From contig DBFBGR010000007.1 of NCBI GenBank assembly GCA_048201935.1, positions 62,001 through 126,000 on the forward strand: 64,000 nucleotides of DNA. The letters run 5' to 3'. Every line of letters starts with the position of its first letter. The first letter of the stretch is position 1. A program made the translations under genes and the position numbers. The stretch comes from MGBC124762 sp048201935. Lineage in GTDB: Bacteria > Bacillota > Clostridia > Oscillospirales > Oscillospiraceae. Below the pieces are notes generated by a model. That model saw only the letters and a program-made list of their open reading frames with translations. It searched no databases and was not told the DNA's origin. Positions 16,257 to 24,283 of this stretch are shown here, piece after piece.

Positions 16257-16862
16257 TCAACGCTTGGCTGCGTCCATCATACTCGTATAGGCATCCTTGG
16301 ACTCGTAGAGGGAAAGCATAAAGGTCGCGCGCCAGTTTCGGATGGTGGGCTCCGGGAAGCCATGCTCCATCTCGCCGGCGCCGATCGACCACCGCGCCTG
16401 CCCATATCCCGACGGAAGCTCCGCTTCCCAATAGAGAGACTCCTGGCCCGTGGGCACACCCTGCCGGGACAGGGCTTGATAGAGCGCTCCCTCGTCCAAG
16501 CCGTACAGGGTCTCGGCCAAGGTCACCGCCTTTTTCCAGTCCTCCCAGGCAAATTCCGGCTTGTCCGGGAGGAATGTCGCCATACGAGATACCTGCAAGA
16601 CCCGGTCCCCGTCTACCGAGGTGCAGGAGACAAACGCCCTGGTCTGGTCCCCGGTCTCAAGGGTATAAATGACCTGGTCCGTCTGGGACTGGGTGGCCTC
16701 CGGGTCCAGGGTCCAGCCCACCCTCTCCGCCGCGGCCCGCACCGTCTCCTCCGCCAGCGGGACCCCGGTCTCCGCCCCAGGCTTGACCAGCCAGAAGACC
16801 AGCAGACCGACTGCCACCGCCAGGACGACCACGCCCACGGCGATGAGCTTCTTTTTGTTCAT
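16257..16862 (-). CDS. Membrane-anchored protein of unknown function
   Basis: A 201-residue protein: MNKKK, a single hydrophobic anchor (about 6-26), then a soluble extracytoplasmic domain with no recognised family motif. The ATG at 16862 follows AAGGAGGG by eight bases; an upstream extension of the open frame has no ribosome site and overlaps the promoter. It is first in a two-gene operon. It could be a sensor, a lipid-interacting protein or an envelope stress protein, and nothing in the sequence decides. Confidence 0.7.
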   Translation of the reverse strand: MNKKKLIAVGVVVLAVAVGLLVFWLVKPGAETGVPLAEETVRAAAERVGWTLDPEATQSQTDQVIYTLETGDQTRAFVSCTSVDGDRVLQVSRMATFLPDKPEFAWEDWKKAVTLAETLYGLDEGALYQALSRQGVPTGQESLYWEAELPSGYGQARWSIGAGEMEHGFPEPTIRNWRATFMLSLYESKDAYTSMMDAAKR

Positions 16863-16892
16863 TGGGCCACCCTCCTTTGTCTTTCTTTCAAC

Positions 16893-16922
16893 AGTATATC
16901 GCACCTGCTGACTGGTTGTCAA
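16893..16922 (-). promoter_or_regulatory. Promoter of the two anchored-protein genes
   Basis: Minus strand TTGACA (16917-16922), 18-bp spacer, TATACT (16893-16898). It lies just before the 3-prime end of the SLH gene. Confidence 0.75.
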
Positions 16923-16932
16923 TGGGGCGAGT

Positions 16933-18504
16933 CTATCGGATGACCTTTCCTCCGCGTAGGCTAAAAATGACACCACTCACAAGGTCCTTTAGGCCTCCGG
17001 TGGCCTCGTCGGCCTCCTCTGGAAGCAAACGATACCAATCGCTTTCAAAGGGCTCCTCCAGCTTGATGGTAAAAGTCTCATCCAAACGCTTTGTATCAAA
17101 TGTAATATCCATTCCCCAACCTATACCAGAGTAGGCCGTGACCTCCCCAATCAGTTGTCCATCTCCGTCATAAACATTGAGCGGAAACGGTTTGAAATGG
17201 GGTCCAACAACATCCACGGTACTGATCCATCCATGAGCACGAATGGTGTAGCTCTTCTTGCCCTCCGCCTTTGCCATGCGGGCCGCAGCGAACGCAAATT
17301 CCCCAGCGGCGTCAAACAGGCAAGCCCGAGTGAATGAATAGGTTGCTTCCTGCCCCTTTTGATCCAACAGATGATATGCCTCGTCCAGCTCCGCCGATGT
17401 GACGCCCAGATCATCCATCAGCGCCACCAGCCGATCTTCCTCCAACCCGCCTAGCCAGCTAAGCTGGCTTCTCAACTGAAAGGCAAGATCATGACCGTCA
17501 TAACCAGCAGGAATACTTGCCATGCTTTCCGTTGTGATCCCTTCCAGTCTGTCCCGCGCCTCGGCCAGCGTCCTTCTGCGGTTCGAGGCGGACTTGTAGG
17601 CTGCGTCAAAGGTTTTTTCTGATATACCTGTGCTGTTTAGTACGATCATCTGGACCTCAGTTTTATAATTGCCCCCTCGGCCACCACTCAGTAGGTCGAA
17701 GGAGTTCTCGTCCATCTGGAACAATATCTTCTCCAACTCCTCCTTGCTCAGGTATGACAGCTTTCGATACTCCTCTCCCGCCGTCTCCAACTCCTGCTGG
17801 AGCCGCTGGGCAATCAGCTGGATCGCCAGATCAGCCCGGTCTTGGAGCGCCAAAAACCGCTGGAGGACCACGGCTGCCTCCATACGGGTAACGGTGCCGT
17901 CCCCGTTGAAGTTGCTATCGCCATCCCCCATCATTAGTTCCGCCGCATAGACCACACATACGGCATCCTTATGCACGGGTGGCACGATTTCAAAGTCCTT
18001 CAACGCCGTCTGCGCACCGCTGCTCCACACCCCGATCTCCACCGCCGCTTCTCGCTCGTCTTCTACACTTTTCGTGAAGCTGTAATGAATATCGACCTTT
18101 GTATGCCTGATTGCCTGGGCCAAGATCTCCGCCATATCATAACGGGTAAGCTCCCCCTTCAGCTGCCCCAAATCTGTAAAACTGGTTTTATCCAAAAGCC
18201 CTCTCCCGCTCGCCGTCGAAAGGTAGAGCCCCGACCAGTCATCCTTATCCGCGACAACGTCGGGGAATATGATCCGGCCTATCAAAACCAAAAACATCTC
18301 GGCAGTGAGGTTTTCTTCCGGGCTGAACCGACCATCTCCTGTGCCCTTGATAACACCGGCATCGGCCATCTCCATGATCGCCTCATAGGCCCAGTGGTCA
18401 CGGGGCACATCCGTAAAGTCCGGGGTGGTGTGCGCCATTGTCGGGGCGGCCAGACCCACAGACAACGCCGCCGCCAGCAGCATAGAAAGAACGCGTTTTT
18501 TCAT
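16933..18504 (-). CDS. SLH-domain surface protein
   Basis: A 523-residue secreted protein. A signal peptide ends near AAPTMAH. SLH repeats follow: the first (about 32-80) is clear with FTDVPRDHWAYEAI and GDGRFSPEENLTAEMF, and the second and third (about 90-240) are weaker and end in TRYDMAEIL and TRMEAAVVLQRFL. The rest is helical, followed by a beta-rich C-terminal domain, unlike any family I know. SLH domains bind pyruvylated wall polymers. The ATG at 18504 follows GAGGAGAG; the longer frame starts inside the promoter. The gene is markedly less GC-rich than its neighbours. Two adjacent palindromes occupy its transcription start. Confidence 0.85.
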   Translation of the reverse strand: MKKRVLSMLLAAALSVGLAAPTMAHTTPDFTDVPRDHWAYEAIMEMADAGVIKGTGDGRFSPEENLTAEMFLVLIGRIIFPDVVADKDDWSGLYLSTASGRGLLDKTSFTDLGQLKGELTRYDMAEILAQAIRHTKVDIHYSFTKSVEDEREAAVEIGVWSSGAQTALKDFEIVPPVHKDAVCVVYAAELMMGDGDSNFNGDGTVTRMEAAVVLQRFLALQDRADLAIQLIAQRLQQELETAGEEYRKLSYLSKEELEKILFQMDENSFDLLSGGRGGNYKTEVQMIVLNSTGISEKTFDAAYKSASNRRRTLAEARDRLEGITTESMASIPAGYDGHDLAFQLRSQLSWLGGLEEDRLVALMDDLGVTSAELDEAYHLLDQKGQEATYSFTRACLFDAAGEFAFAAARMAKAEGKKSYTIRAHGWISTVDVVGPHFKPFPLNVYDGDGQLIGEVTAYSGIGWGMDITFDTKRLDETFTIKLEEPFESDWYRLLPEEADEATGGLKDLVSGVIFSLRGGKVIR

Positions 18505-18535
18505 AGGTGTCTCTCCTCTCATACAAGGTCCTTTA

Positions 18536-18572
18536 TTTGCCCCAATGGGGCAAATAGACGGGTACCCGTCTA
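18536..18572. promoter_or_regulatory. Two abutting perfect palindromes at the SLH gene start
   Basis: A 19-bp palindrome with a single central base (18536-18554, arms TTTGCCCCA) directly joins an 18-bp perfect palindrome (18555-18572, half-site TAGACGGGT). They cover the region from about the transcription start to +35, the usual place for repressor operators; as RNA they could form two hairpins. Confidence 0.6.
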
Positions 18573-18577
18573 GGATT

Positions 18578-18606
18578 ATTTTACCAGCTCTATGCTTCAT
18601 TTGCAA
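18578..18606 (-). promoter_or_regulatory. Promoter of the SLH gene
   Basis: Minus strand TTGCAA (18601-18606), 17-bp spacer, TAAAAT (18578-18583). Confidence 0.7.
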
Positions 18607-18617
18607 CCCCAGAGCGC

Positions 18618-18653
18618 AAAAAGGCCGCCAGTCAGATGACTGGCGGCCTTTTT
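18618..18653 (-). terminator. Terminator after gdhA
   Basis: 17-base arms (18618-18634 and 18637-18653) with five A and five T at the ends, starting 14 bases after the gdhA stop codon. Confidence 0.9.
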
Positions 18654-18666
18654 ATATGAGGTTATC

Positions 18667-20016
18667 TTAATAGGAAACGCCCTGCCAGAGCATGGCGTCG
18701 GCCACCTTGAGGAAGCCGGCGATGTTGGCCCCGGCCACCAGGTTGCCCGGGCAGCCGTACTCCTCGGCGGCCTTGGCGGCGTTCTTGTAGATGTTGACCA
18801 TGATGTCGTGGAGGCGCTGGTCCACCTCCTCGAAGGTCCACTCCAGCCGGAGGGAGTTCTGGCTCATCTCCAGCCCGGAGGTGGCCACGCCGCCGGCGTT
18901 GGCGGCCTTGGCCGGCCCAAAGAGGACGCCGGAGGACTGGAAGACGGCCACGGCCTCGGGGGTGGAGGGCATATTGGCGCCCTCGGCCACGGCCACGCAG
19001 CCATTGGCCACCAGGGCCTTGGCGCTCTGCTCATCCAGCTCGTTCTGGGTGGCGCAGGGCAGGGCGATGTCGCACTTCACGCTCCAAATGCCGCTGCAGC
19101 CCTCCACGTACTTGGCGGTGGGCACATAGTCCAGGTAGGTCTTGATGCGCTCGCGCTTTTGCTCCTTGATGACCTGGATGACCTTGTAGTCGATGCCGTT
19201 CTCATCCACGATGTAGCCGTTACTATCGCTCATGGCGACCACCTTGCCGCCCAGCTGGGTGGCCTTCTGGTTGGCGTAGATGGCCACGTTGCCGCTGCCG
19301 GAGATGACCACCCGCGCGCCCTTAAAGGACTTGCCCGCGGCCTTGAGCATCTCGTCGGCGAAGTAGCAAAGGCCGTAGCCGGTGGCCTCGGTGCGGGCCA
19401 GGGAGCCGCCCGCGCCCACCTTCTTGCCGGTGAGCACGCCGGTGAACTCGTTCTGGAGGCGCTTATACTGGCCGAACATGTAGCCGATCTCCCGGCCGCC
19501 CACACCGATGTCGCCAGCGGGCACGTCGGTGAACTGGCCGATGTGCTTGCAGAGCTCAGTCATAAAGCTCTGGCAGAAGCGCATGACCTCGCCGTCGCTC
19601 TTGCCCTTGGGGTCAAAGTCGCTACCGCCCTTGCCGCCGCCCATAGGCAGGCCGGTGAGGGAGTTTTTGAAGATCTGCTCAAAGCCCAGGAACTTGATGA
19701 TGGAGAGGTTCACGCTGGGATGGAGCCGCAGACCGCCCTTGTAGGGGCCGATGGCGGAGTTGAACTGCACCCGGAAGCCGCGGTTGACCTGGGTCTTGCC
19801 CTGGTCGTCCACCCAGGGGACCCGGAACATGATGACCCGCTCGGGCTCCACCATGCGCTCCACCACGCCCGCCTCCACCAGGTCGGAACGCTTCTCGATC
19901 ACCGGCTGGAGGGACTCCAGCACCTCGTACACCGCCTGCAAAAACTCCTTCTGGTCGGGGTCCTTCTTGGCGGCCTTTTCATAGATGCCCAAGAGATATT
20001 GATTGGTAATAGCCAT
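18667..20016 (-). CDS. gdhA: NADP-type glutamate dehydrogenase
   Basis: Reductive amination of 2-oxoglutarate to glutamate, normally using NADPH. The 449-residue hexameric-type enzyme shows PYKGGLRLHPSVNLSIIKFL, the catalytic-lysine motif LPMGGGKGGSDFDPKGKSD, DVPAGDIGVGGREIGYMFGQYK and the nucleotide fold VVISGSGNVAIYA. The length and the AMSDSNGYI segment fit the bacterial NADP-linked small-subunit group. The ATG at 20016 follows AAGGAG. The transcript has a leader of about 70 bases with a very stable hairpin. Single-gene unit with its own promoter and terminator. Confidence 0.95.
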   Translation of the reverse strand: MAITNQYLLGIYEKAAKKDPDQKEFLQAVYEVLESLQPVIEKRSDLVEAGVVERMVEPERVIMFRVPWVDDQGKTQVNRGFRVQFNSAIGPYKGGLRLHPSVNLSIIKFLGFEQIFKNSLTGLPMGGGKGGSDFDPKGKSDGEVMRFCQSFMTELCKHIGQFTDVPAGDIGVGGREIGYMFGQYKRLQNEFTGVLTGKKVGAGGSLARTEATGYGLCYFADEMLKAAGKSFKGARVVISGSGNVAIYANQKATQLGGKVVAMSDSNGYIVDENGIDYKVIQVIKEQKRERIKTYLDYVPTAKYVEGCSGIWSVKCDIALPCATQNELDEQSAKALVANGCVAVAEGANMPSTPEAVAVFQSSGVLFGPAKAANAGGVATSGLEMSQNSLRLEWTFEEVDQRLHDIMVNIYKNAAKAAEEYGCPGNLVAGANIAGFLKVADAMLWQGVSY

Positions 20017-20037
20017 AGCACCGTTTCTCCTTACTTT

Positions 20038-20074
20038 GCGGGCGTGAAAATCCGCCCTTGGATTTTTCGCCCGC
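20038..20074 (-). promoter_or_regulatory. Stable hairpin in the gdhA leader
   Basis: In the minus-strand leader, GCGGGCG and AAAATCC pair with GGATTTT and CGCCCGC across a small bulge: 14 pairs, about six bases of loop. It lies between the promoter and the ribosome binding site. No U-tract follows, so it is an mRNA stability or translation element rather than a terminator. Confidence 0.55.
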
Positions 20075-20095
20075 CTATGGCGGACTGTACTTGTT

Positions 20096-20124
20096 ATTAT
20101 ACTTCCCTTCCGATGGAAATGCAA
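20096..20124 (-). promoter_or_regulatory. gdhA promoter
   Basis: Minus strand TTGCAT (20119-20124), 17-bp spacer, TATAAT (20096-20101). Confidence 0.8.
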
Positions 20125-20150
20125 GAATTTTTTTCAAAACTGCAAAATAA

Positions 20151-20184
20151 ACGAAAAGAGCGGTTTGAGCGCCGCTCTTTTCGT
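20151..20184 (-). terminator. Terminator after the Sel1-repeat gene
   Basis: 12-bp arms (20151-20162 and 20173-20184) with A/T-rich outer ends, lying between the Sel1-repeat stop codon and the gdhA promoter. Confidence 0.75.
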
Positions 20185-20250
20185 TGCATTTTGCATGGTA
20201 TGTCCAAAGAACTTTCGCTTTTATGCTAGGTTCTTTTGCCTATTTTCGCA

Positions 20251-22857
20251 TTATTTGTCCCCGAAGAGCTTGCCGAAGAGGCCGCCCTTCTTCCCCTTGG
20301 AGGGCTGGGCAGGGCTTTGGGTCGGGGCGGGCTTGTCGCCGCCGGACTGGGCGGCGGGCAGGCTCTTGCCGTCGCACTCCAAGAGCAGCTTGCGGTAGGT
20401 CTCGTTCTTGGTGCGGTTCCAGGCCTCCTCCAGGAAGGGCTTGGCCTTTTGCTTGTCGGCGGATACGCCCCGGCCATGGAAGTGGCACAGGCCCAGGCCG
20501 ATGCAGGCCAGGGCGTAGCCCTGGGCGTAGGCGGCCTGGTAGAGCTCAAAGGCACGGGCCTCGTCCTTGTCCACGCCGTCGCCGTAGGCGTAGCAGTCGG
20601 CCAGCAGGTCCATGGCCCGGCCCTGGCCCCGGTCGGCGGCCTTTTGGAAGAACTCCGCCGCCTTTTTGGGGTCCTCGGCCACGCCAATGCCCTTGAGACA
20701 GCAGTAGCCGTAGTTGCACGTAGCGGCCACATCGCCCAGTTGGGAGGCCCGGAGGTAGTACTCCGTGGCCTTTTTGGCGTCCTTGATCACGCCCTCGCCG
20801 AACTCGTAGCACAGCCCCAGGTTGCAAAGAGCTGGGGGATAGTCCCGCTCGGCGGCCTTCATGTAGTACTCCACCGCCTTGTGCTGGTCCTTCTCTACGC
20901 CGTCGCCGTGCTTATACACATCGCCCAGGATCTTGATGGCCCGGGGCCAGCCCTGGTCGGCGGCGGCGCGGAGCCACACCAGGGCCTTCTCCGGGTCCTT
21001 GGGCACGCCGATGCCGCTCAAATAGCACACCGCCAGGTTGCACTGGGCGGCGGCGTATTTCTGCCTGGCGGCGGCGGCGTAGTAGGCCACGGCCTTCCTG
21101 GGGTCTTCCTCTACCCCGTCGCCGCACTCGTAGCAAAGGCCCAGAGAGCACTGGCTAGGGGCGTATTCCCGCTGGGCCCCCTCGGCGTACCACTGGGCGG
21201 CCCTTTTCAGGTCCCGCTCCACGCCCCGGCCGTCGCTGTAGCAGTCGCCCAGCAGGTCCATGGCCCGGGGCCAGCCCTGGTCGGCGGCCTTCTCCAGCCA
21301 GAGCACCGCCTCCTTGTCGTCCCTGTCCACGCCGATACCCCGCAGGTAGCAAAAGCCCAGGTTGCACTGACTGGGCGCGTGGCCGCGCTCGCCGGCTTGG
21401 CGGTAGTACTCGGTGGCTTTCAGCTTGTCCTCGGGGACACACTCGCCCATCTCATAGCAAAGGCCGATGGAGCAGATGGCGGTGAGGTAGCCGCCGTCTG
21501 CGGCCTCCTTATACCAGCGCATGGCCCGCTCGGGGTCCTTGGGCGCGCCGGTGCCGTCCTTGTAGCAGTCGCCCAAAAAGTCCATAGCCCGCAGCGAGCC
21601 ACCGTGGGCGGCCTTTTCAAACCAGTTCACCGCCTCCACCGGGTCGGGGGTCACGCCGATGCCGTTGAGACAGCACACCCCCAGGTTGCACATGGCGGCG
21701 CTGTCTCCCGCGTCGGCGGCCTTGCGGTAGAGCTCCACCGCCTTCTCCTGGTCCCGGGGCGCGCCCTCGCCAGCCTCATAGCACACGCCCATCTGGCGAA
21801 ACCCCGGAATAAATCCTCGCTTAGCGGCCTTGTCATAGAGCATAAAAGCGCGGTCGGGGTCCTTCTGGGTCCCGGTGCCCCAGCGCAGGCAGTCCCCCAG
21901 CACGCACATGGACCGGGGATGGCCGTCGGCCACGCCCAGCTCCAGCAGGCGCACCGCCTCGGCCTCGTCTCGCTCCACCCCCGCGCCGTTCAAATAGCAA
22001 ACGGCCAGGTCGCAGGTGGCGGGGGAGTGGCCCAGGTCGCTGGCCTGGCGGTAGCAGCGCACGGCCTCGGCCATGTCGGTCTCCACACCGTCGCCGTTTT
22101 CGTAGCAGAGCCCCAGCTTCTCGATGGCGGGGGCGTAGTCCTCCTTGGCGGCCTCCCGGTAGAGCTCCAGGGCGTGGCTGGCGTCCCGGTCCACACCGTC
22201 GCCGTTCATGAAGAAGTCCCCCAGGATGCACTGGGCCCGGGCGTAGCCCGCCTGGGCGGCCTTGGCCAGCAGCTCCAAAGCCTGCTGGCGGTCCTCGGGT
22301 ACGCCGTTGCCGTTGAGATAGCACACCGCCAGGGCGCAATCTCCCGGCGGGTAGTCGGCCTCGCCGGCCTGGCGGTAGAGCTCGGCGGCCCGCTCCAGGT
22401 CCTCCTCCACGCCGGCGGCGTTCTCATAGGCCAGGCCCAGGTTATAGACCGACGGCGGATAGCCCGCCTCCGCGCCCTGGCGGTAGAGCTCAAATGCCTG
22501 GCGGTAGAGCTGCTGGCGCTTTTCCTCCTCGTCCTCGCCGCAGTCGTTGGCCAGGTGGCGGTAGCACCCGCCCAGGGCGTCCTGGGCCTGCATGTCCCCC
22601 GCGTCGCTGGCCTGGGTGAGGTATTGGATGGCCTTGTCCATGTCCCGCTCCACGCCGTCGCCCTGGGCGTAGCGCAGTCCCAGCTTGCGCTGGGCCTCGA
22701 TGTCGGCCAGGTCGGCCTGCTGCTGGAGCTCCTGGAGCTCTAGGGCCTCGCTCTCCTTTTTCTTATCAAAGGCCATCTGGATGAGGCCCGTGTTGAGGAT
22801 AATGGTCTCCTCCGGCTTCTTGTTTTGGCCCTCCTGGCCAGGGTGCTTGGAGTCCAT
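20251..22857 (-). CDS. Large Sel1-repeat (TPR-like) protein
   Basis: An 868-residue, probably cytoplasmic solenoid protein built almost wholly of 36-residue Sel1-like repeats, a scaffold for protein-protein contacts. About 21 repeats run from residue 50 to 810. They fall in a strict three-repeat order: GLCYExGDGV, then AVCYLNGxGV, then LGDCYxxGxGV, repeated six times with one extra, making a 108-residue super-repeat. There is no signal peptide. The N-terminus (1-45) is charged; the C-terminus is a Pro/Ser/Lys linker ending in GGLFGKLFGDK, an amphipathic tail. Cysteines are unusually frequent at a fixed repeat position. It starts after AAAGGAGG, 98 bases downstream of ackA. The partner is unknown. 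Confidence 0.88.
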   Translation of the reverse strand: MDSKHPGQEGQNKKPEETIILNTGLIQMAFDKKKESEALELQELQQQADLADIEAQRKLGLRYAQGDGVERDMDKAIQYLTQASDAGDMQAQDALGGCYRHLANDCGEDEEEKRQQLYRQAFELYRQGAEAGYPPSVYNLGLAYENAAGVEEDLERAAELYRQAGEADYPPGDCALAVCYLNGNGVPEDRQQALELLAKAAQAGYARAQCILGDFFMNGDGVDRDASHALELYREAAKEDYAPAIEKLGLCYENGDGVETDMAEAVRCYRQASDLGHSPATCDLAVCYLNGAGVERDEAEAVRLLELGVADGHPRSMCVLGDCLRWGTGTQKDPDRAFMLYDKAAKRGFIPGFRQMGVCYEAGEGAPRDQEKAVELYRKAADAGDSAAMCNLGVCCLNGIGVTPDPVEAVNWFEKAAHGGSLRAMDFLGDCYKDGTGAPKDPERAMRWYKEAADGGYLTAICSIGLCYEMGECVPEDKLKATEYYRQAGERGHAPSQCNLGFCYLRGIGVDRDDKEAVLWLEKAADQGWPRAMDLLGDCYSDGRGVERDLKRAAQWYAEGAQREYAPSQCSLGLCYECGDGVEEDPRKAVAYYAAAARQKYAAAQCNLAVCYLSGIGVPKDPEKALVWLRAAADQGWPRAIKILGDVYKHGDGVEKDQHKAVEYYMKAAERDYPPALCNLGLCYEFGEGVIKDAKKATEYYLRASQLGDVAATCNYGYCCLKGIGVAEDPKKAAEFFQKAADRGQGRAMDLLADCYAYGDGVDKDEARAFELYQAAYAQGYALACIGLGLCHFHGRGVSADKQKAKPFLEEAWNRTKNETYRKLLLECDGKSLPAAQSGGDKPAPTQSPAQPSKGKKGGLFGKLFGDK

Positions 22858-22895
22858 AGGCGCCTTCCTCCTTTACGCGCGGTAGAAATGAGAAC

Positions 22896-22921
22896 GGGCG
22901 AAGACCGAACGGTCTTCGCCC
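22896..22921 (-). terminator. Hairpin after ackA
   Basis: 12-bp perfect arms (22896-22907 and 22910-22921) with a two-base centre. The downstream tract on the minus strand is only moderately U-rich, and no separate promoter is visible for the Sel1-repeat gene, so some read-through is likely. Confidence 0.6.
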
Positions 22922-22955
22922 GGACAGATGATAGGGTATTGGAATGGGCCTGGTC

Positions 22956-24155
22956 TTATGCCTTGCCGGAGACGATGTTGGCGGTGTCCATGGCGATCAT
23001 CAGCTCCTCGTTGGTGGGGATGATGAGGGTCTTGACCGTGGCCCCGGGGGCGGAGATGTCGATGGCCTGGCCCCGGGTCTTGTTCTTCTCGGCGTCGATC
23101 TTCACGCCCATATACTCCAGCCCCTGGCAGATACGCGCACGCATATCCGAGGAGTTCTCGCCCACGCCGGCGGTGAAGACGATGGCATCCACCCCGCCCA
23201 TGGCGGCGGCGTAGGAGCCGATGAACTTCTTCACCTGGTACTGGAAGATGTCCAGGGCCAACTGGGCACGGTGGTTGCCCTGGGCCGCGGCGGCGTCCAG
23301 GTCACGGAAGTCAGAGCTGACGCCGGACACACCCAGCACGCCGGACTTCTTGTTGAGGATGTTCAGCATCTCCTTGATGTCATAGCCGTAGCGGCCCATG
23401 AGGTACTCCAGGATGGTAGCGTCCATGTCGCCGGCACGGGTGCCCATGGCAAAGCCCGCCAAGGGGCCCAGGCCCATGGAGGTGTCGGCGCACTTGCCGT
23501 CCACCACGGCGGCCAGAGAGGAGCCGTTGCCCAGGTGGCAGGTAATGATCTTGCTGTGGGCGGGATTGCCCAGCATCTTGATGGCCTCGGCGGAAACGTA
23601 ACGGTGAGACGTGCCGTGGAAGCCATAGCGGCGGACCTTGTCCTTCTCATAGTACTCGTAGGGGATGGGATAGACATAGGCCTGCTCGGGCATGGTCATA
23701 TGAAAAGCGGTGTCGAACACAGCCACCTGGGGCTTGCCGGGCATGACCTTCTGGCATGCCTCGATGCCGGTGAGGTTGGCGGGGTTGTGGAGGGGCCCCA
23801 GAGGGATGCACTCCTTGATGGCCTCGATGCAGGCGTCGTCGATGATGCAGCTCTTGGTGAAGGCCATGCCGCCGTGGAGGACCCGGTGGCCCACCGCGTC
23901 GATCTCGTCGGTGGAGGCGATCACGCCGTGGTCGGCGCTCACCAGCAGCTCCAGCACCTTCTGGATGCCCTCGGCGTGGGTGGGCATGGGCACGTCCGCG
24001 TCAAAGACCGCCTTGCCGTTGCTGGGGCTGTGCTTCAAATGGCCGTCGATGCCGATACGCTCGCACAGGCCCTTGGCAAAGACCTCGTTGGTGTCGGGGT
24101 CCATGAGCTGATACTTCAAAGAGGAGCTGCCCGCGTTGATGACCAGGATCTTCAT
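22956..24155 (-). CDS. ackA: Acetate kinase
   Basis: Interconverts acetyl phosphate and ADP with acetate and ATP, the last step of acetate fermentation. The 399-residue product shows MKILVINAGSSSLKYQL (phosphate-1), VGHRVLHGG, the VFDTAFHMTMPEQAY catalytic segment, YGFHGTSHRYV, ITCHLGNGSSLAAV and VFTAGVGENSSDMR. The ATG at 24155 is chosen because an ATG three codons earlier is too close to AAGGAG. No phosphotransacetylase gene adjoins it. It is divergent from tmcAL, whose enzyme consumes acetate. Confidence 0.96.
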   Translation of the reverse strand: MKILVINAGSSSLKYQLMDPDTNEVFAKGLCERIGIDGHLKHSPSNGKAVFDADVPMPTHAEGIQKVLELLVSADHGVIASTDEIDAVGHRVLHGGMAFTKSCIIDDACIEAIKECIPLGPLHNPANLTGIEACQKVMPGKPQVAVFDTAFHMTMPEQAYVYPIPYEYYEKDKVRRYGFHGTSHRYVSAEAIKMLGNPAHSKIITCHLGNGSSLAAVVDGKCADTSMGLGPLAGFAMGTRAGDMDATILEYLMGRYGYDIKEMLNILNKKSGVLGVSGVSSDFRDLDAAAAQGNHRAQLALDIFQYQVKKFIGSYAAAMGGVDAIVFTAGVGENSSDMRARICQGLEYMGVKIDAEKNKTRGQAIDISAPGATVKTLIIPTNEELMIAMDTANIVSGKA

Positions 24156-24192
24156 AAAAACCATCTCTCCTTACGGTAAAAATGATCGCCTC

Positions 24193-24221
24193 TTGCGGCA
24201 GAGGCTTGCTTGTATTATAAT
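24193..24221 (+). promoter_or_regulatory. tmcAL promoter in the ackA/tmcAL gap
   Basis: TTGCGG (24193-24198), 17-bp spacer, TATAAT (24216-24221). The ATTATAAT core is nearly symmetric and could also provide the -10 box for ackA on the other strand. Confidence 0.6.
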
Positions 24222-24283
24222 GCTTCTAATATTGTAACTCTTTTCCTGTTGCAGGGCAAGTGTTTTTTTCGGAGGTGAGGAAA

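Noticed and set aside
20236..22743. An 835-codon plus-strand ORF opposite the Sel1-repeat gene
   Set aside because: Antisense of a repeat protein; its apparent repeats mirror those of the true gene.
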